Assembly: GCF_027570075.1 (NCBI RefSeq)
Contig: NZ_JAKMUS010000001.1
Span: 1-64,000 of the forward strand
DNA: 64,000 nt
Origin: Corynebacterium meitnerae
GTDB lineage: Bacteria; Actinomycetota; Actinomycetes; Mycobacteriales; Mycobacteriaceae
Direction of reading: 5' to 3'
The first letter of the stretch is position 1, and the number at the start of each line of letters is the position of its first letter. This document shows positions 25,321 to 35,471 of this stretch, in pieces. Under the pieces are notes generated by a model, which was not told where the DNA came from, did not search any database, and saw only the letters and a list, made by a program, of their open reading frames with translations. A program made the position numbers and the translations under genes.

Positions 25321-26278
25321 TGACGGCTGACACGGTGTTCAAGGCTTCGTCCCCAAGCCCTGCCGGCAACGAGATCGCAATGTTTGCCTCACGGCCCAGG
25401 GCGTAAAGGGTGGTTGCTAGTCCGCCGGAGGTTTCCGGATCCTCAGCGGCAGCCTCATCCTCAAACCACGGGATCTCATTGACCTGGGTGAGCACTGCAC
25501 CAGGGGCATAGCTGTCAGGCTGCTTCACGCCACAGCGAACGACGATGGGCTCCAGCCCATCACCACCCCACACCTTGGTGCGGTCCTTAGGGTAGCCCTG
25601 GACATCACCAACCTCAATGGGGGTGTAGCCCTCCGTCAGCTCTTCCGGGAGAGCAGCCATGAAAGCGTTGCAGGCGTGGGAGGAAAACTCAGGCGCGTCT
25701 TCCACAGCAGCCAGTGGTGCTCGGGCTGGCGTTGCAGCATCGCCCTTCGCCGCGCCCAGGTTAAGGCCCTCAACGGGGTTGTCGTTGCGCCCCAGCGCTT
25801 CGCTTTCAGCCGTGACAGCAATGACGGGTGAACGGTCCACCGTGAACCAGGTGGCCAGGCCCGTTCCCGTCGGGTCCGTCACCTTGATCCACTCAGCACC
25901 AGCAGCGGTGAACGTGGGCGTGAGTTTGGTGTACTGCAGCGGCATATCCACACCACAGCGCAAGGTCACGCGCTCGGTGGTAGAAGACTGCCACACTGCT
26001 GCGCCTGCTGGAGCTGGGTCCGCCAGAGGCGTGCGCTTGTGGCCGACGAGCTTCTCCGGGAGCTGATCTACAAGCGCAGCGCATTCAGGGGAATCTGCCA
26101 TCGGTGCTGGCAATGGTGACAGTGTCACCGGCTGTTGAGCAGTCCGGCTAAGAACAAACTTCGAGCCAGCAAGGACGCCAATGACCAGCAGTAGCGCCAA
26201 TCCAAGGCTGATGTAGACCAACGAGCGATTGATGGGCTCGTTGGGGGAGGAATCTGTGTGTGTATTCGCCGTGCTCAT
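25292..26278 (-). CDS. DUF3515 protein, two tandem domains
   Basis: A 328-residue membrane-anchored protein. One transmembrane helix lies at residues 20-42, and the rest is predicted outside. Two related DUF3515-type units follow: ECAALVDQLPEKLVGHKRTPLAD, then LRCGVDMPLQY and TWFTVDRSPVIAV; and CNAFMAALPEELTEGYTPIEV, then VRCGVKQPDSY and TLYALGREANIAISLP. Single-unit members are common in actinobacteria beside ddl and thiL, so this copy looks like an internal duplication. Each unit keeps two Cys residues that could pair. Function unknown; conserved place next to ddl suggests envelope work. Confidence 0.8.
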   Translation of the reverse strand: MSTANTHTDSSPNEPINRSLVYISLGLALLLVIGVLAGSKFVLSRTAQQPVTLSPLPAPMADSPECAALVDQLPEKLVGHKRTPLADPAPAGAAVWQSSTTERVTLRCGVDMPLQYTKLTPTFTAAGAEWIKVTDPTGTGLATWFTVDRSPVIAVTAESEALGRNDNPVEGLNLGAAKGDAATPARAPLAAVEDAPEFSSHACNAFMAALPEELTEGYTPIEVGDVQGYPKDRTKVWGGDGLEPIVVRCGVKQPDSYAPGAVLTQVNEIPWFEDEAAAEDPETSGGLATTLYALGREANIAISLPAGLGDEALNTVSAVITSHVPERK

Positions 26279-26286
26279 AACGGCAT

Positions 26287-26292
26287 AGTGTA
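26287..26292 (-). promoter_or_regulatory. -10 element TACACT, leaderless start of the DUF3515 gene
   Basis: On the minus strand TACACT ends 8 nt before the ATG at 26278. Confidence 0.5.
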
Positions 26293-26405
26293 TCCGTCCC
26301 GGTGGTGAGTACTGGTGTCTCCACCCCAGGCACGGGGTTTAAGCCCCTCGTCGTTTACGCTGTGACCTGATTGTCTTATCTCCCTGCGAAAGGCTGTTAC
26401 GTCCT

Positions 26406-27407
26406 GTGATCAACACTGGTTTTCCCACTGAGGGTCCCACTTTGGGTGAGATCGGCGAGGAAGCTGTCATCCACGCCATCATCGAAGCCAGCCCTTCGGC
26501 GGTCAATGGTGATGATGCAGCGGTGCTGCACCCACCGTCACCGAACTCCCGCATGGTGGTGACCACGGACATGGTGGTGGCAGGTAGGCATTTCCGTCCT
26601 GATGTGACCACACCGTTCAAGCTGGGGCGTAAAGCTGTGGTGCAGAATTTCGCGGACATCGAATCGATGGGAGCGCGCCCGCTGGCAGCATTGCTGTCTT
26701 TGTCAGCACCGACTTCAACGCCGGTTGCCGTGGTGGAAGAATTCGCCCGCGGGATTGGCACGGAATTGGATAAGTACGGCACCGAGCTTGTCGGTGGTGA
26801 CGTCACGGCGGGGGAGAACCTAGTCATGTCCATCACGGCCATTGGATCTCTTGGCGGTAATCGTCCGCCACTGACTCTGACCGGTGCACGCGCGGGCCAG
26901 ATCGTGGTTGCTCACGGCCGAATTGGATATTCGGCGGCTGGATTGGAGCTGCTTGAGTCCGGCATCGATATTCCTGAGGTCTTGGAACCGTTGGTTCTGG
27001 CCTACCAAGCACCGGAGCTCACACCGGGGTCTGGTCTCGTGGCGCGTTCCGCGGGGGCCACGTCCATGACGGACAACTCGGACGGCTTGCTGCATGACGT
27101 AGGAGCCCTGGCGAGGAAATCTGGTGTGCGGATTGATCTGAAATCAGAGGCAATTGCGCCGGATGAATTGCTGGTCCAGGCAGGGGAGCTGCTCGGGGTT
27201 GATCCCTGGAAGTGGGTGTGTGAAGGCGGGGAGGACCACACGTTGATCGGCACTTTGCAAGGCGAGGCACCAGTGGGCTTTCGGCCTATCGGTACGGTGC
27301 ATAAGCCGGCCAGCGAGACCGGCTCCTCATCAAACGCTGCGAGCGTTCCAGTCACTATTGATGGGCAGCCACCGGTGTACACCCAGGGGTGGGAGAGTTT
27401 CGCATGA
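26406..27407 (+). CDS. thiL: Thiamine-monophosphate kinase
   Basis: A 333-residue enzyme phosphorylating thiamine phosphate to thiamine diphosphate. Conserved blocks are [55 protein letters not shown] (metal/ATP Asp) and [14 protein letters not shown]. Start is a GTG with GAAAGG about 12 nt upstream. The stop overlaps the ung start as ATGA, so translation of ung is coupled. No TPP riboswitch is visible before it. Confidence 0.93.
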   Translation: MINTGFPTEGPTLGEIGEEAVIHAIIEASPSAVNGDDAAVLHPPSPNSRMVVTTDMVVAGRHFRPDVTTPFKLGRKAVVQNFADIESMGARPLAALLSLSAPTSTPVAVVEEFARGIGTELDKYGTELVGGDVTAGENLVMSITAIGSLGGNRPPLTLTGARAGQIVVAHGRIGYSAAGLELLESGIDIPEVLEPLVLAYQAPELTPGSGLVARSAGATSMTDNSDGLLHDVGALARKSGVRIDLKSEAIAPDELLVQAGELLGVDPWKWVCEGGEDHTLIGTLQGEAPVGFRPIGTVHKPASETGSSSNAASVPVTIDGQPPVYTQGWESFA

Positions 27408-28048
27408 GTCTTCCCGTGCACCCGTCGTGGCAGGAACCACTCGCGGGCGTCGAAAAGCGTATCCATGAGATGGGTGATTTCTTGCGTGCGCAGCCAGCGT
27501 ATTTGCCGGCTGGGAAAGACATTCTCCGCGCGTTCCAGGATCCATTCGAGGATGTGCGCGTTCTCATCGTCGGGCAAGATCCGTACCCCACGCCAGGGCA
27601 TCCGATGGGATTGAGCTTTTCCACTCAGCCGGGCGTGAAGCCGCCCCGTTCGTTGGTGAATATCTATCAGGAGCTTTTCGACGACATGGGCATCCCACCA
27701 CGTTCCGACGGAGACCTGAGCTCCTGGGCACGCCAAGGCATCATGCTGCTGAATCGGGTGCTTACCGTTGCTCCGGGCCAGCCAGGTTCCCACCGTGGGA
27801 AAGGGTGGGAAGAGGTGACGGAGGCAGCTATTCGCGCGTTGGCACAGCGTGGAACACCGCTCGTGGCCATCTTGTGGGGCAGGGATGCGCAGACTGCGCA
27901 GGCGTTTTTGGGGGATACACCGTGCATCACGTCGCCGCATCCTTCACCGCTGTCAGCCCGCCGTGGATTCTTTGGTTCCCGGCCCTTTTCCCGCGCTAAT
28001 GAGGCTCTAGCCGCACAGGGCGGAGCCGGTGTCGACTGGGCATTGTAG
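27404..28048 (+). CDS. ung: Uracil-DNA glycosylase
   Basis: A 214-residue family-1 UDG that excises uracil from DNA. The water-activating loop is [18 protein letters not shown], the Ser/Pro loop is near [13 protein letters not shown], and the Leu-intercalation loop is [18 protein letters not shown]. Length is normal. It overlaps thiL by 4 nt. Confidence 0.96.
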   Translation: MSLPVHPSWQEPLAGVEKRIHEMGDFLRAQPAYLPAGKDILRAFQDPFEDVRVLIVGQDPYPTPGHPMGLSFSTQPGVKPPRSLVNIYQELFDDMGIPPRSDGDLSSWARQGIMLLNRVLTVAPGQPGSHRGKGWEEVTEAAIRALAQRGTPLVAILWGRDAQTAQAFLGDTPCITSPHPSPLSARRGFFGSRPFSRANEALAAQGGAGVDWAL

Positions 28049-28051
28049 AGT
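28046..28051 (+). promoter_or_regulatory. -10 element TAGAGT before the DAK2 gene
   Basis: TAGAGT overlaps the ung stop codon and ends 8 nt before the ATG at 28060. A TAGGAG sequence within the spacer could also serve as ribosome site. Confidence 0.45.
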
Positions 28052-28059
28052 TAGGAGCC

Positions 28060-29592
28060 ATGACTTCTGCTGACAGGATTGATGGGCCACAACTGCTGTC
28101 GTGGGCACGCCGTTCAGCTGAAGAATTGGGGCGTCACCGCGAGGTGATCAACAGCCTCAACGTGTTCCCCGTACCGGATTCGGATACCGGCTCCAACATG
28201 GCATTCACCATGGCTGCCGCAGTAAAGGAAGCAGGCAACTGCGAGCCGGCAGCGACTGCTGACGTTGTCGCAGAAGCGCTGGCGGTAGGCAGTATCAAGG
28301 GTGCACGCGGTAATTCCGGGGTGGTTCTGTCCCAGGTCCTGCGCGGTGTGGCACAAGCAGCAGGTGACGGGGAACTTGGCGGCCGCGATGTTGCGAAGGC
28401 GTTGGCCAATGCCGTGGCTTTTGTGGAGCGCGCAATCGCTGACCCGGTAGAGGGCACCATCATCACGGTGTTGAGGGAGGCGGCGCGGGCGGCGAAGGAG
28501 GCGTCGATAAGCAAAAATGCTTTGAGCGACATCACCTCGGCCGCATTGACTGCTGCTGAGGACGCGCTGGCGAATACGCCTTCACAGCTCGCTGAACTGC
28601 GCGAAGCAGGCGTGGTGGACGCGGGCGGCACAGGCCTGGTGCTTTTGCTGAAGGTGCTTCATGCTGAAGTGACAGGGGGGAGCATCCATGGTTCCGCGGA
28701 GCATGAGGACCTTCATGATGAGGAGGATACGGAGCACTCGCATGGTGTAGCGGGCTGGCTCGAGGTCCTGTTTATGTTCACGGGCCCGCTGGATGAACTC
28801 GAGGCCGTGCTGTCCGCGATGGGGCGCAGCCTGGTCATTGCGCGTGCGACCGATACTCACGGCAAGGTTCATATTCATACGACAGAAGCAGGCCCTGTCA
28901 TTGAACGGGCGCTTGAACTGGGCACGCTGACTGATCTGCGGCTGGAGATTCTCCCGGATGCCACGCCGATGCATGAGGCGCGACGTGTGGGCCGGCTCAT
29001 CGTCGCGATTACTCCGGGGGGCTCGCTCATGGATTTGTATAACCGTGCGGGTGCTGTTGCTGTGGCGCCGGGGCCTGATGTGATTGAGGACGTCCGGCGG
29101 GAGATCACCGCCTCAGGTGCGCACGAAGTCATCATTTTGCCGAACGGCCAGCTTGATCCGGAGACAGTGAAGGAGATCGAAGCCGCGGCTGATCAGGCTT
29201 CGCTTGAAGTGACGCTGCTGCCTACTGTTCGGTTGGTCAACGGCATTGCTGCAGTGTCTGTGCATGATCCGCGTCTGCCAGTGTCTGAGGCAGCGGCACT
29301 GATGAGTGAGGCGGCCGAAGAGATGGCGGTGGCGGACATTCTCACAACCACTAACGGTGTGGAGATCGTTGCCCGTGACACGCTCGTGGTCAGGGCAGCG
29401 ACATTGACTGACGCTGTGCGTGAAGCGGCCACAATCATGCTGGATGGCGGTGGGGAACTGGTGACCATCCTCGTGGCCCCGCGGGATGTCGCGGCTGTGG
29501 ATGTGGAAGCTCTGGAAGCGGATCTTGATGCAGAGGTCGTGGTGTACCCAGCCGATGGTCTTGGCTCAACCGGGCAGCTCGGAGTGGAGTAA
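28060..29592 (+). CDS. DAK2-domain kinase (FakA/YloV family)
   Basis: A 510-residue protein. The N-terminal DAK2 domain has the ATP/Mg motif VFPVPDSDTGSNM and later AVGSIKGARGNSGVVLSQVLRG. A middle and a C-terminal domain follow, ending in a region like the FakA C-terminus. In Firmicutes FakA phosphorylates fatty acids held by FakB (DegV) proteins. In actinobacteria the partner and substrate are not established, and no degV gene is in the window. The place directly before recG is conserved. The protein lies in the recG transcription unit, 3 nt before the recG start. Confidence 0.85.
   Translation: MTSADRIDGPQLLSWARRSAEELGRHREVINSLNVFPVPDSDTGSNMAFTMAAAVKEAGNCEPAATADVVAEALAVGSIKGARGNSGVVLSQVLRGVAQAAGDGELGGRDVAKALANAVAFVERAIADPVEGTIITVLREAARAAKEASISKNALSDITSAALTAAEDALANTPSQLAELREAGVVDAGGTGLVLLLKVLHAEVTGGSIHGSAEHEDLHDEEDTEHSHGVAGWLEVLFMFTGPLDELEAVLSAMGRSLVIARATDTHGKVHIHTTEAGPVIERALELGTLTDLRLEILPDATPMHEARRVGRLIVAITPGGSLMDLYNRAGAVAVAPGPDVIEDVRREITASGAHEVIILPNGQLDPETVKEIEAAADQASLEVTLLPTVRLVNGIAAVSVHDPRLPVSEAAALMSEAAEEMAVADILTTTNGVEIVARDTLVVRAATLTDAVREAATIMLDGGGELVTILVAPRDVAAVDVEALEADLDAEVVVYPADGLGSTGQLGVE
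28502..28512 (+). repeat. CGTCGATAAGC motif, forward
   Basis: Exact copy inside the DAK2 gene, read there as Ala-Ser-Ile-Ser. Confidence 0.8.
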
Positions 29593-29595
29593 GCC

Positions 29596-31716
29596 ATGCT
29601 GGGTCTGACTAATTTCACGCCTCTCAACCTGGTCATTCCCACAGCACCCGCGCGTGCGATAGCGAAGAATTTGGGGATTGAGACCGTCGCAGGCCTCTTG
29701 GAACACTATCCACGCAAGTACTTGCAGTACGGCTCCGGCGATGCCCTCGATGGCGTGCTGCCGGATGACACGATCAGTTTCATCGGCAATGTGGAAAGTG
29801 TCCGCACCATCAACAACTCCAAGCGGCCCATCTTCAAAGTGGTGATCTCTGACGGAAGCTCCACCATTGACGCCTCTTTCTTTGGCGCGAAGTATGCCCC
29901 GCGCGTACTCAAGCCAGGGGTGCGCGCCATGTTTACCGGCAAGGTGAAGTTCTTCCGGGACCAGCCACAGCTACAGCACCCGGACTTCATGATTTTGTCT
30001 GCGCCCGGTACTCCAACAGGTGGCAACAACAAAGGCGCATCCACGGGATCTATTAAGAAGCTGGCTGCTTTCGGTGACCCCGACGAACTTCTCTTTGGCC
30101 GTGATTACCTGCCGGTGTACCCAGCGACAAAGAACCTGTCCACGTGGACGATCATGGGTGCCATCAGCATGGTGCTGGACAGCATCGAGGACATCCCGGA
30201 ACCGTTGGGATTCACCCCACCGGGCCTGTTGTCCCTCCACGAGGCGATCACCCAGATCCACAACCCCACCGAGCAGGGGCCGCACGCTGCGATGGAGCGC
30301 CTCAAGTACAACGAGGCATTGAGCGTTGCACTCGTCATGGCTCTTCGTCGGCGTGATGATTCTTACCGGCGCGCCACCGCTTTGCCCCGCAATCCTGATG
30401 GGGATGTGGTGCACATGGTGGAGCACCTTCCTTTCAAACTCACCGCGGGGCAGAATCAGGTCTTGGATGAGATCTCCAGTGATCTGGAGCGCACCACGCC
30501 GATGAGCCGCTTGCTCCAAGGCGAGGTGGGCTCGGGTAAAACCATCGTTGCCCTGGCAGCCATGTTGCAGGCGGTGGATAACGGCATGCAGTGTGCGCTG
30601 CTCGCACCTACGGAAGTGCTCACCCTGCAGCATGAAAAATCTTTGCGCAAGACACTCATGCAAACAGGTGTGCACGCCCGCGTTGTCGCCTTGACCGGAT
30701 CGATGCCCACGGTGCAGAAACAGGAAGCTCTCTTGGCCATCATGACGGGTGAGGCTGACATCGTCGTGGGTACTCACGCGATCATCCAGGACATGGTTGA
30801 GTTCTTTAACCTCGGCTTCGTTGTGGTGGATGAGCAGCACCGTTTTGGTGTGGAGCAGCGCAACCGTCTGCGGGATAAAGCGGGGGAGATCACGCCGCAT
30901 CTGTTGGTGATGACGGCAACGCCGATTCCACGCACCATCGCCATGACGGTGTTCGGTGACCTCGCAGTGTCCACGCTGAGCGAGCTACCCGGCGGGCGGA
31001 AACCCATCCAGTCTGCGGTCGTTCCCGAGTTTAAGCGCGCGTGGGTGGACCGCGCGTGGGAGAAGATCAAGGAAGAGATCTTCGCTGGCCACCAGGCCTA
31101 CGTCGTGTGCCCGCGTATCGACGGCCCCGGGGGCGTCCTCGACGTTGCCCAAGCGTTGGAGACTCATCATCTCAGCGGCTTGAGCATCGGTGTCCTGCAT
31201 GGACGGATGAAGGGCGATGAGAAGGAAGCCGTGATGTCTGACTTCGCTGCCGGCAACATCGATGTTCTCGTGTCCACCACGGTGATTGAGGTGGGCGTGG
31301 ACGTACCTAATGCCACCGTGATGATGGTGCGTGAATCAGAGCACTTCGGTGTCAGCCAGCTGCACCAACTCCGGGGCCGCGTTGGCCGTGGCGGGCATGC
31401 CTCTCTGTGTCTGTTCCACACCTTCGCTGAACCCGGTTCGCCGCAGCTTGAGCGGGTCACGCGTATCGCGGAGATTTCGGACGGTTTCCAGCTCGCCGAA
31501 CTCGACCTTGAAACCCGTGCTGAGGGCGATGTTTTGGGCACCTCTCAGTCCGGTACGGACAGACAATTGAAGCTGTTGGATCTGGTCCAGGATTATGAGA
31601 TCATCCACCGCGCCTACGACGATGCCGCTGAGTACGTGGAATCCAACCCGGAGCGAGCACGCGAGATCACGGAGGAACTCTTCCTAGATCCGTTTGATTA
31701 TTTGAACAAGAGCTAA
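29596..31716 (+). CDS. recG: ATP-dependent DNA helicase RecG
   Basis: A 706-residue monomeric branch-migration helicase that remodels stalled forks and Holliday junctions. The N-terminal wedge/OB region (DTISFIGNVESVRTINNSKRP) is followed by helicase domain 1 with Walker A GEVGSGKT and the DEQH box in VVVDEQHRFGVEQR. Helicase domain 2 has VSTTVIEVGVDVPNA and QLRGRVGRGGHASLC. The TRG-type end GDVLGTSQSGTDRQLKLLDL is present. Translation is probably coupled to the DAK2 gene. Confidence 0.97.
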   Translation: MLGLTNFTPLNLVIPTAPARAIAKNLGIETVAGLLEHYPRKYLQYGSGDALDGVLPDDTISFIGNVESVRTINNSKRPIFKVVISDGSSTIDASFFGAKYAPRVLKPGVRAMFTGKVKFFRDQPQLQHPDFMILSAPGTPTGGNNKGASTGSIKKLAAFGDPDELLFGRDYLPVYPATKNLSTWTIMGAISMVLDSIEDIPEPLGFTPPGLLSLHEAITQIHNPTEQGPHAAMERLKYNEALSVALVMALRRRDDSYRRATALPRNPDGDVVHMVEHLPFKLTAGQNQVLDEISSDLERTTPMSRLLQGEVGSGKTIVALAAMLQAVDNGMQCALLAPTEVLTLQHEKSLRKTLMQTGVHARVVALTGSMPTVQKQEALLAIMTGEADIVVGTHAIIQDMVEFFNLGFVVVDEQHRFGVEQRNRLRDKAGEITPHLLVMTATPIPRTIAMTVFGDLAVSTLSELPGGRKPIQSAVVPEFKRAWVDRAWEKIKEEIFAGHQAYVVCPRIDGPGGVLDVAQALETHHLSGLSIGVLHGRMKGDEKEAVMSDFAAGNIDVLVSTTVIEVGVDVPNATVMMVRESEHFGVSQLHQLRGRVGRGGHASLCLFHTFAEPGSPQLERVTRIAEISDGFQLAELDLETRAEGDVLGTSQSGTDRQLKLLDLVQDYEIIHRAYDDAAEYVESNPERAREITEELFLDPFDYLNKS

Positions 31717-31719
31717 AGT
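31714..31719 (+). promoter_or_regulatory. -10 element TAAAGT, leaderless start of rsmD
   Basis: TAAAGT begins in the recG stop codon and ends 7 nt before the ATG at 31727. Confidence 0.55.
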
Positions 31720-31726
31720 GTTGCGC

Positions 31727-32305
31727 ATGAACCGCATCATTTCGGGCGAAGCCCGCGGCCGCAAGATCAAAGTCCCACCGGTTGGCACTCGTCCTACCTC
31801 CGACCGTGCCCGTGAAGGACTGTTCTCCTCATTGCAGGTCCGTTTCGGATTCGTGGGGCAGAACGTTCTTGATCTTTTCGCCGGTTCTGGTGCACTCGGC
31901 CTGGAAGCAGCCTCGCGTGGTGCCGATGAGGTGGTGCTCGTGGAGAGTGACCCGCAGGCAGTGGAGATCATCCGCCACAACGCTGCGGTTGTCGGGCACC
32001 CGAATGTGCACATCGAGCCAGTGAAAGCATCGACGTATGTTGCACGCGCCCCGCGTGAGCACTTCACCATGGTGTTAGCGGATCCGCCCTATGAGCTTTC
32101 CGACGAAGCAGTGGTGGAGATGCTCAACGCCCTCATCCCCGCTTTGGCCGATGGGGCAGCGGTGGTCGTTGAACGCCACCGGGACAGCCCAGAAACAGCC
32201 TGGCCGGAGGGCTTCACGCCCACTGGCCAGAAGCTGAAAAAGCGCCTGTATGGTATCGCTCGTATGGATATGGCCACGTTCCACCGCAGGAAGGACGACG
32301 AATAA
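31727..32305 (+). CDS. rsmD: 16S rRNA (guanine966-N2)-methyltransferase
   Basis: A 192-residue SAM-dependent methyltransferase. It has the RsmD opening MNRIISGEARGRKIKVPP, the SAM loop VLDLFAGSGALGLEAASRGA and the catalytic LADPPYEL for N2-guanine methylation. The TAA stop shares its last A with the ATG of coaD, an arrangement conserved in many bacteria. Confidence 0.95.
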   Translation: MNRIISGEARGRKIKVPPVGTRPTSDRAREGLFSSLQVRFGFVGQNVLDLFAGSGALGLEAASRGADEVVLVESDPQAVEIIRHNAAVVGHPNVHIEPVKASTYVARAPREHFTMVLADPPYELSDEAVVEMLNALIPALADGAAVVVERHRDSPETAWPEGFTPTGQKLKKRLYGIARMDMATFHRRKDDE

Positions 32306-32784
32306 TGACGAAGGCAGTCTGCCCCGGATCCTTTGATCCCGTGACCAATGGGCACGTGGATATCTTTGCACGTGCCGCCAAGAGCTTTGATGAAGTGATC
32401 GTTCTGGTGACCGCGAACCCGAACAAGCAGAGCGGCTTGTTCACCATCGAAGAGCGCATGGACATGATCCGCCAAGCCACTAACCACATTCCCAACATCA
32501 CGGTGGATACCTGGGGTGGTTTGCTCGTGGATTACACCACGGCCAACAAGGTCGGAGCGTTGGTCAAGGGCCTGCGTTCCTCCCTTGATTACGACTATGA
32601 GCTGCCAATGGCGCAGATGAATCGCCACTTGTCGGGCGTAGACACCTTCTTCCTCATGACGGATGAGAAATACGGCTACATCTCCTCGTCACTGTGCAAG
32701 GAAGTGGCCAAATATGGCGGCGACGTGAGCGGGCTGGTGCCCGATCACGTCGTGAAGGCGATGAACGCTAAGTTCCGAGATTAA
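32305..32784 (+). CDS. coaD: Phosphopantetheine adenylyltransferase
   Basis: A 159-residue nucleotidyltransferase for the penultimate step of CoA synthesis. It shows [21 protein letters not shown] (the T/HxGH site), [20 protein letters not shown] and [19 protein letters not shown]. Its last 4 nt overlap the end of the convergent ABC ATPase gene. The final CoA enzyme, coaE, is 16 kb downstream. Confidence 0.97.
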   Translation: MTKAVCPGSFDPVTNGHVDIFARAAKSFDEVIVLVTANPNKQSGLFTIEERMDMIRQATNHIPNITVDTWGGLLVDYTTANKVGALVKGLRSSLDYDYELPMAQMNRHLSGVDTFFLMTDEKYGYISSSLCKEVAKYGGDVSGLVPDHVVKAMNAKFRD

Positions 32785-33545
32785 AAGATCGAGGACAGGA
32801 ATTCCTTCGTCCGCTCGTGCTGCGGGTTGTCCAGCACCTGCTCCGGTGTGCCGTATTCGATGATCTGTCCGTCGGACATGAACGCCACGTTGTCGGCAAC
32901 CTCGTGGGCAAAGGCCATCTCGTGGGTGACCACGAGCATGGTCATGCCAGATGCCGCAAGTTCACGCATGACGCGAAGGACCTCGCCGACGAGTTCGGGG
33001 TCGAGGGCGGAGGTGGGCTCGTCAAAGAGCATGAGCTTCGGCTCCATCGCAACAGCGCGCGCGATCGCAACACGCTGCTGCTGACCACCCGAGAGCTGAA
33101 CCGGGTACGCCTCGGCCTTGTTGGCCAATCCGACCTGCTCAAGCAGTTCCATCGCGCGCTTTTTCGCGTCTTCCGGCTTCACGCCCTTGACATGAATCGG
33201 TGCTTCGATGATGTTCTCGAGCGCGGTGCGGTGACCAAAGAGGTTGAAGTTCTGGAACACCATGCCAACCTCGCGGCGCTGGCGGGCGGCATCTTTCTCA
33301 GAGATCTCGTGGAGTACGCCGTTCTTTTCGCGGTAGCCGATGAGTTCACCATCGACGTACAGGCGACCAGCAGTGACCTTTTCCAGGTGGTTCACGCAAC
33401 GCAAGAAGGTGGACTTGCCGGAACCCGATGGGCCGATAAGGCAGGTGACCTCGCCCTTGTTTACCTCAAGGTTGATGCCCTTGAGAACGTCGAGAGTGCC
33501 GAAGGACTTCCACACATCTACGGCTTGAATCATAGGGGTGCTCAT
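32781..33545 (-). CDS. Polar amino-acid ABC transporter, ATP-binding protein
   Basis: A 254-residue ATPase of the GlnQ/HisP family. Walker A is GPSGSGKST, the signature is [14 protein letters not shown], Walker B is [16 protein letters not shown], and the switch His is in [12 protein letters not shown]. It is the last gene of a three-gene importer operon, after the permease (2-nt gap) and the binding protein. The operon order is binding protein, permease, ATPase. Confidence 0.95.
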   Translation of the reverse strand: MSTPMIQAVDVWKSFGTLDVLKGINLEVNKGEVTCLIGPSGSGKSTFLRCVNHLEKVTAGRLYVDGELIGYREKNGVLHEISEKDAARQRREVGMVFQNFNLFGHRTALENIIEAPIHVKGVKPEDAKKRAMELLEQVGLANKAEAYPVQLSGGQQQRVAIARAVAMEPKLMLFDEPTSALDPELVGEVLRVMRELAASGMTMLVVTHEMAFAHEVADNVAFMSDGQIIEYGTPEQVLDNPQHERTKEFLSSIF

Positions 33546-33547
33546 TC

Positions 33548-34468
33548 TTATGAGTTCCTTTCCACGATGGTGACGTTGTTCGGGGCCTTGCCCTCAGCGT
33601 CGGTGAGTGCCGCCAACTGGCGTGCAGTAAGTTCGCGGGTCACGCCGCGGTCAAAGTAGCGCTCAAGGTAGTGCTGGCCAATCATGAGGATGGACGTGAT
33701 CACCAGGTACCAAGTAGCAGCGACGAGCAGCATCGGAACTGGCTCGAAGAGCGCGGCGGCGATGTCCTGGCTGCGGCCGTACAGCTCCAAGGAGTAGGGG
33801 ATAGCGACAACGAGGGACGAGGTCTTCAGAAGCGAAATGAACTCATTGCCTGTCGGCGGAATGATGATGCGCATTGCCTGCGGCAGCACCGTGCGGCGCA
33901 TGGTCATGCCCCAGCCCATGCCTAAGGCTTTCGACGCTTCGATCTGGCCGGCCGGAACCGAGTTCACACCCGAGCGAACAATCTCAGCCATGTAGCCGGC
34001 CTCGTTGAGCCCCAGGCCGATGACGGCGAGAGCGAAGGCGGAGGACGTCAGCTTGTCCAGAGAGATCTCCGTGAAGCCGAGGTTGATGGACTGGTAGATC
34101 GCGCCGATGAGGCCCCAGAACACCAGCTGGACGTAGATCGGGGTCCCACGGAACACCCAGAGGTACAGCCATGCGATGGACTTGAACACCGGGTTGGGGG
34201 ACATGCGCATCACCGCGAGGATGACGCCAAGGACAACACCGATGATCATGGACAGCACTGTCAGTGCGAGCGTGCGTAGTGCGGCGTCCAGAATACGGGT
34301 GTCAAAAAGGTATGCCCGGTACGTGGACCAGCCGTAAGCTTCACGGCCTGCTGTATCAACGATGAACAGGATGAACAGCACCACGAGGATCGCTGCGGTG
34401 ATCCACCGTCCTGGGTGGCGCAACGGTTTAGCTTCGATGCGTTCTGGGCGTGTGGGTTTGAGCGCCAT
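33548..34468 (-). CDS. Polar amino-acid ABC transporter, permease
   Basis: A 306-residue permease of the HisMQ/GlnP type. There are about six membrane helices, with an extra helix near residues 24-42. A single protein carries the EAA-type loop ([29 protein letters not shown]), so a homodimer is expected. A soluble C-terminal tail follows. Its stop is 2 nt before the ATPase start and it begins 2 nt after the binding-protein stop. Confidence 0.93.
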   Translation of the reverse strand: MALKPTRPERIEAKPLRHPGRWITAAILVVLFILFIVDTAGREAYGWSTYRAYLFDTRILDAALRTLALTVLSMIIGVVLGVILAVMRMSPNPVFKSIAWLYLWVFRGTPIYVQLVFWGLIGAIYQSINLGFTEISLDKLTSSAFALAVIGLGLNEAGYMAEIVRSGVNSVPAGQIEASKALGMGWGMTMRRTVLPQAMRIIIPPTGNEFISLLKTSSLVVAIPYSLELYGRSQDIAAALFEPVPMLLVAATWYLVITSILMIGQHYLERYFDRGVTRELTARQLAALTDAEGKAPNNVTIVERNS

Positions 34469-34470
34469 GG

Positions 34471-35382
34471 TTATTGTCCTCCCACGGGTTGTTCGTTAAT
34501 AAGAGCTTGGTCGAGCAGGCCGGTCTTCACATTCCACTGCTCCAGGATGCGTTCGTACTCGCCAGTGTCGATGAGGTGCTGCATGGCAGCTGCCAGTGCC
34601 GGTCCCAATGGAGAACCCTTCGGCACGGCGATGCCGTACGGTGCAGCATCAAACATCTCGCCGACGAGCTCAAGGCCACCGTCAGAGCGGTCTACCGCCC
34701 AGGCGGAGACAGGGGAGTCTGCGCTCAATGCGTCAGCACGACCGACAAGGGCGGCGAGAGCAGCGTTATCTGATGTGTCGTAGGACAGGATCGTGATGGG
34801 GTTGCCCTCTTCCTCGCATTTCTCGGCCTTCGGACGGACGTCATCGGTCTCGGAGACGGTCGTGCGCTGCACGGCGACGGTCAGCCCGCAGGGATTCTCC
34901 GGATCCACATCACGTCCCGGGTGCTTAGCCCACTGAATGCCCGCGTAAAGGAAGTTAACAAAGTCAAAATTCTGGCGTCGTTCTTCACTGTCAGTGAAGC
35001 CTGACATGCCGGCATCAAGTGTCCCAGCCTGCACGGCGGGGAGGATCATGGCGAAGTCCTGGTCCACTGCCTGAAACTTCAGGCCCATGACGCTGGCCAG
35101 GGCGTGGCCCAAGTCCATCTCCATGCCGACGATGTTCCCTTGGGAATCTTTGAATTCGAAAGGTGCAAACGGTGGGTTAGCGCCGATGGTGAAGGTCCCG
35201 TCCTGGCGGACGTTCTCCGGCACCATCGCGGCGATCTCTGGAACCTCGGCCGGGGTGATCTGCTGCCAGCCTTCCGGGTTTCCGCCTTCTACGTTGGTGA
35301 CGCAGCCGCTCAGCGCACCGACGGTAGCGGTGGTGAGGATGGCGGCGGCCACCTTGAGGGGTTTCAACATAAAAAGAAGCAT
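34471..35382 (-). CDS. Polar amino-acid ABC transporter, substrate-binding lipoprotein
   Basis: A 303-residue family-3 solute-binding protein. The signal peptide ends in the lipobox GALSGC. The body shows GTFTIGANPPFAPFEF, IVGMEMDLGHALASVMG, DAGMSGFTDSEERR and PYGIAVPKGS, which form the ligand cleft of this family. The ATG at 35382 (MLLFMLKP) has GAAGG 7 nt upstream and a TACAAT -10 further up. An internal ATG at 35370 is the alternative. The amino acid carried cannot be told from sequence alone. Confidence 0.92.
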   Translation of the reverse strand: MLLFMLKPLKVAAAILTTATVGALSGCVTNVEGGNPEGWQQITPAEVPEIAAMVPENVRQDGTFTIGANPPFAPFEFKDSQGNIVGMEMDLGHALASVMGLKFQAVDQDFAMILPAVQAGTLDAGMSGFTDSEERRQNFDFVNFLYAGIQWAKHPGRDVDPENPCGLTVAVQRTTVSETDDVRPKAEKCEEEGNPITILSYDTSDNAALAALVGRADALSADSPVSAWAVDRSDGGLELVGEMFDAAPYGIAVPKGSPLGPALAAAMQHLIDTGEYERILEQWNVKTGLLDQALINEQPVGGQ

Positions 35383-35440
35383 ACAATGCCTTCGAATGAA
35401 GATTATTGTATGCCTCTGCATAATCCGGATGATTTTTTAA

Positions 35441-35460
35441 AACCCCTCCAGACTGGGGTT
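35441..35460 (-). terminator. Weak terminator after the small secreted protein gene
   Basis: AACCCC / GGGGTT with an 8-nt loop. On the minus strand it is followed by only two further T residues and then A residues. Confidence 0.4.
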
Positions 35461-35471
35461 ATATCGGGCGC

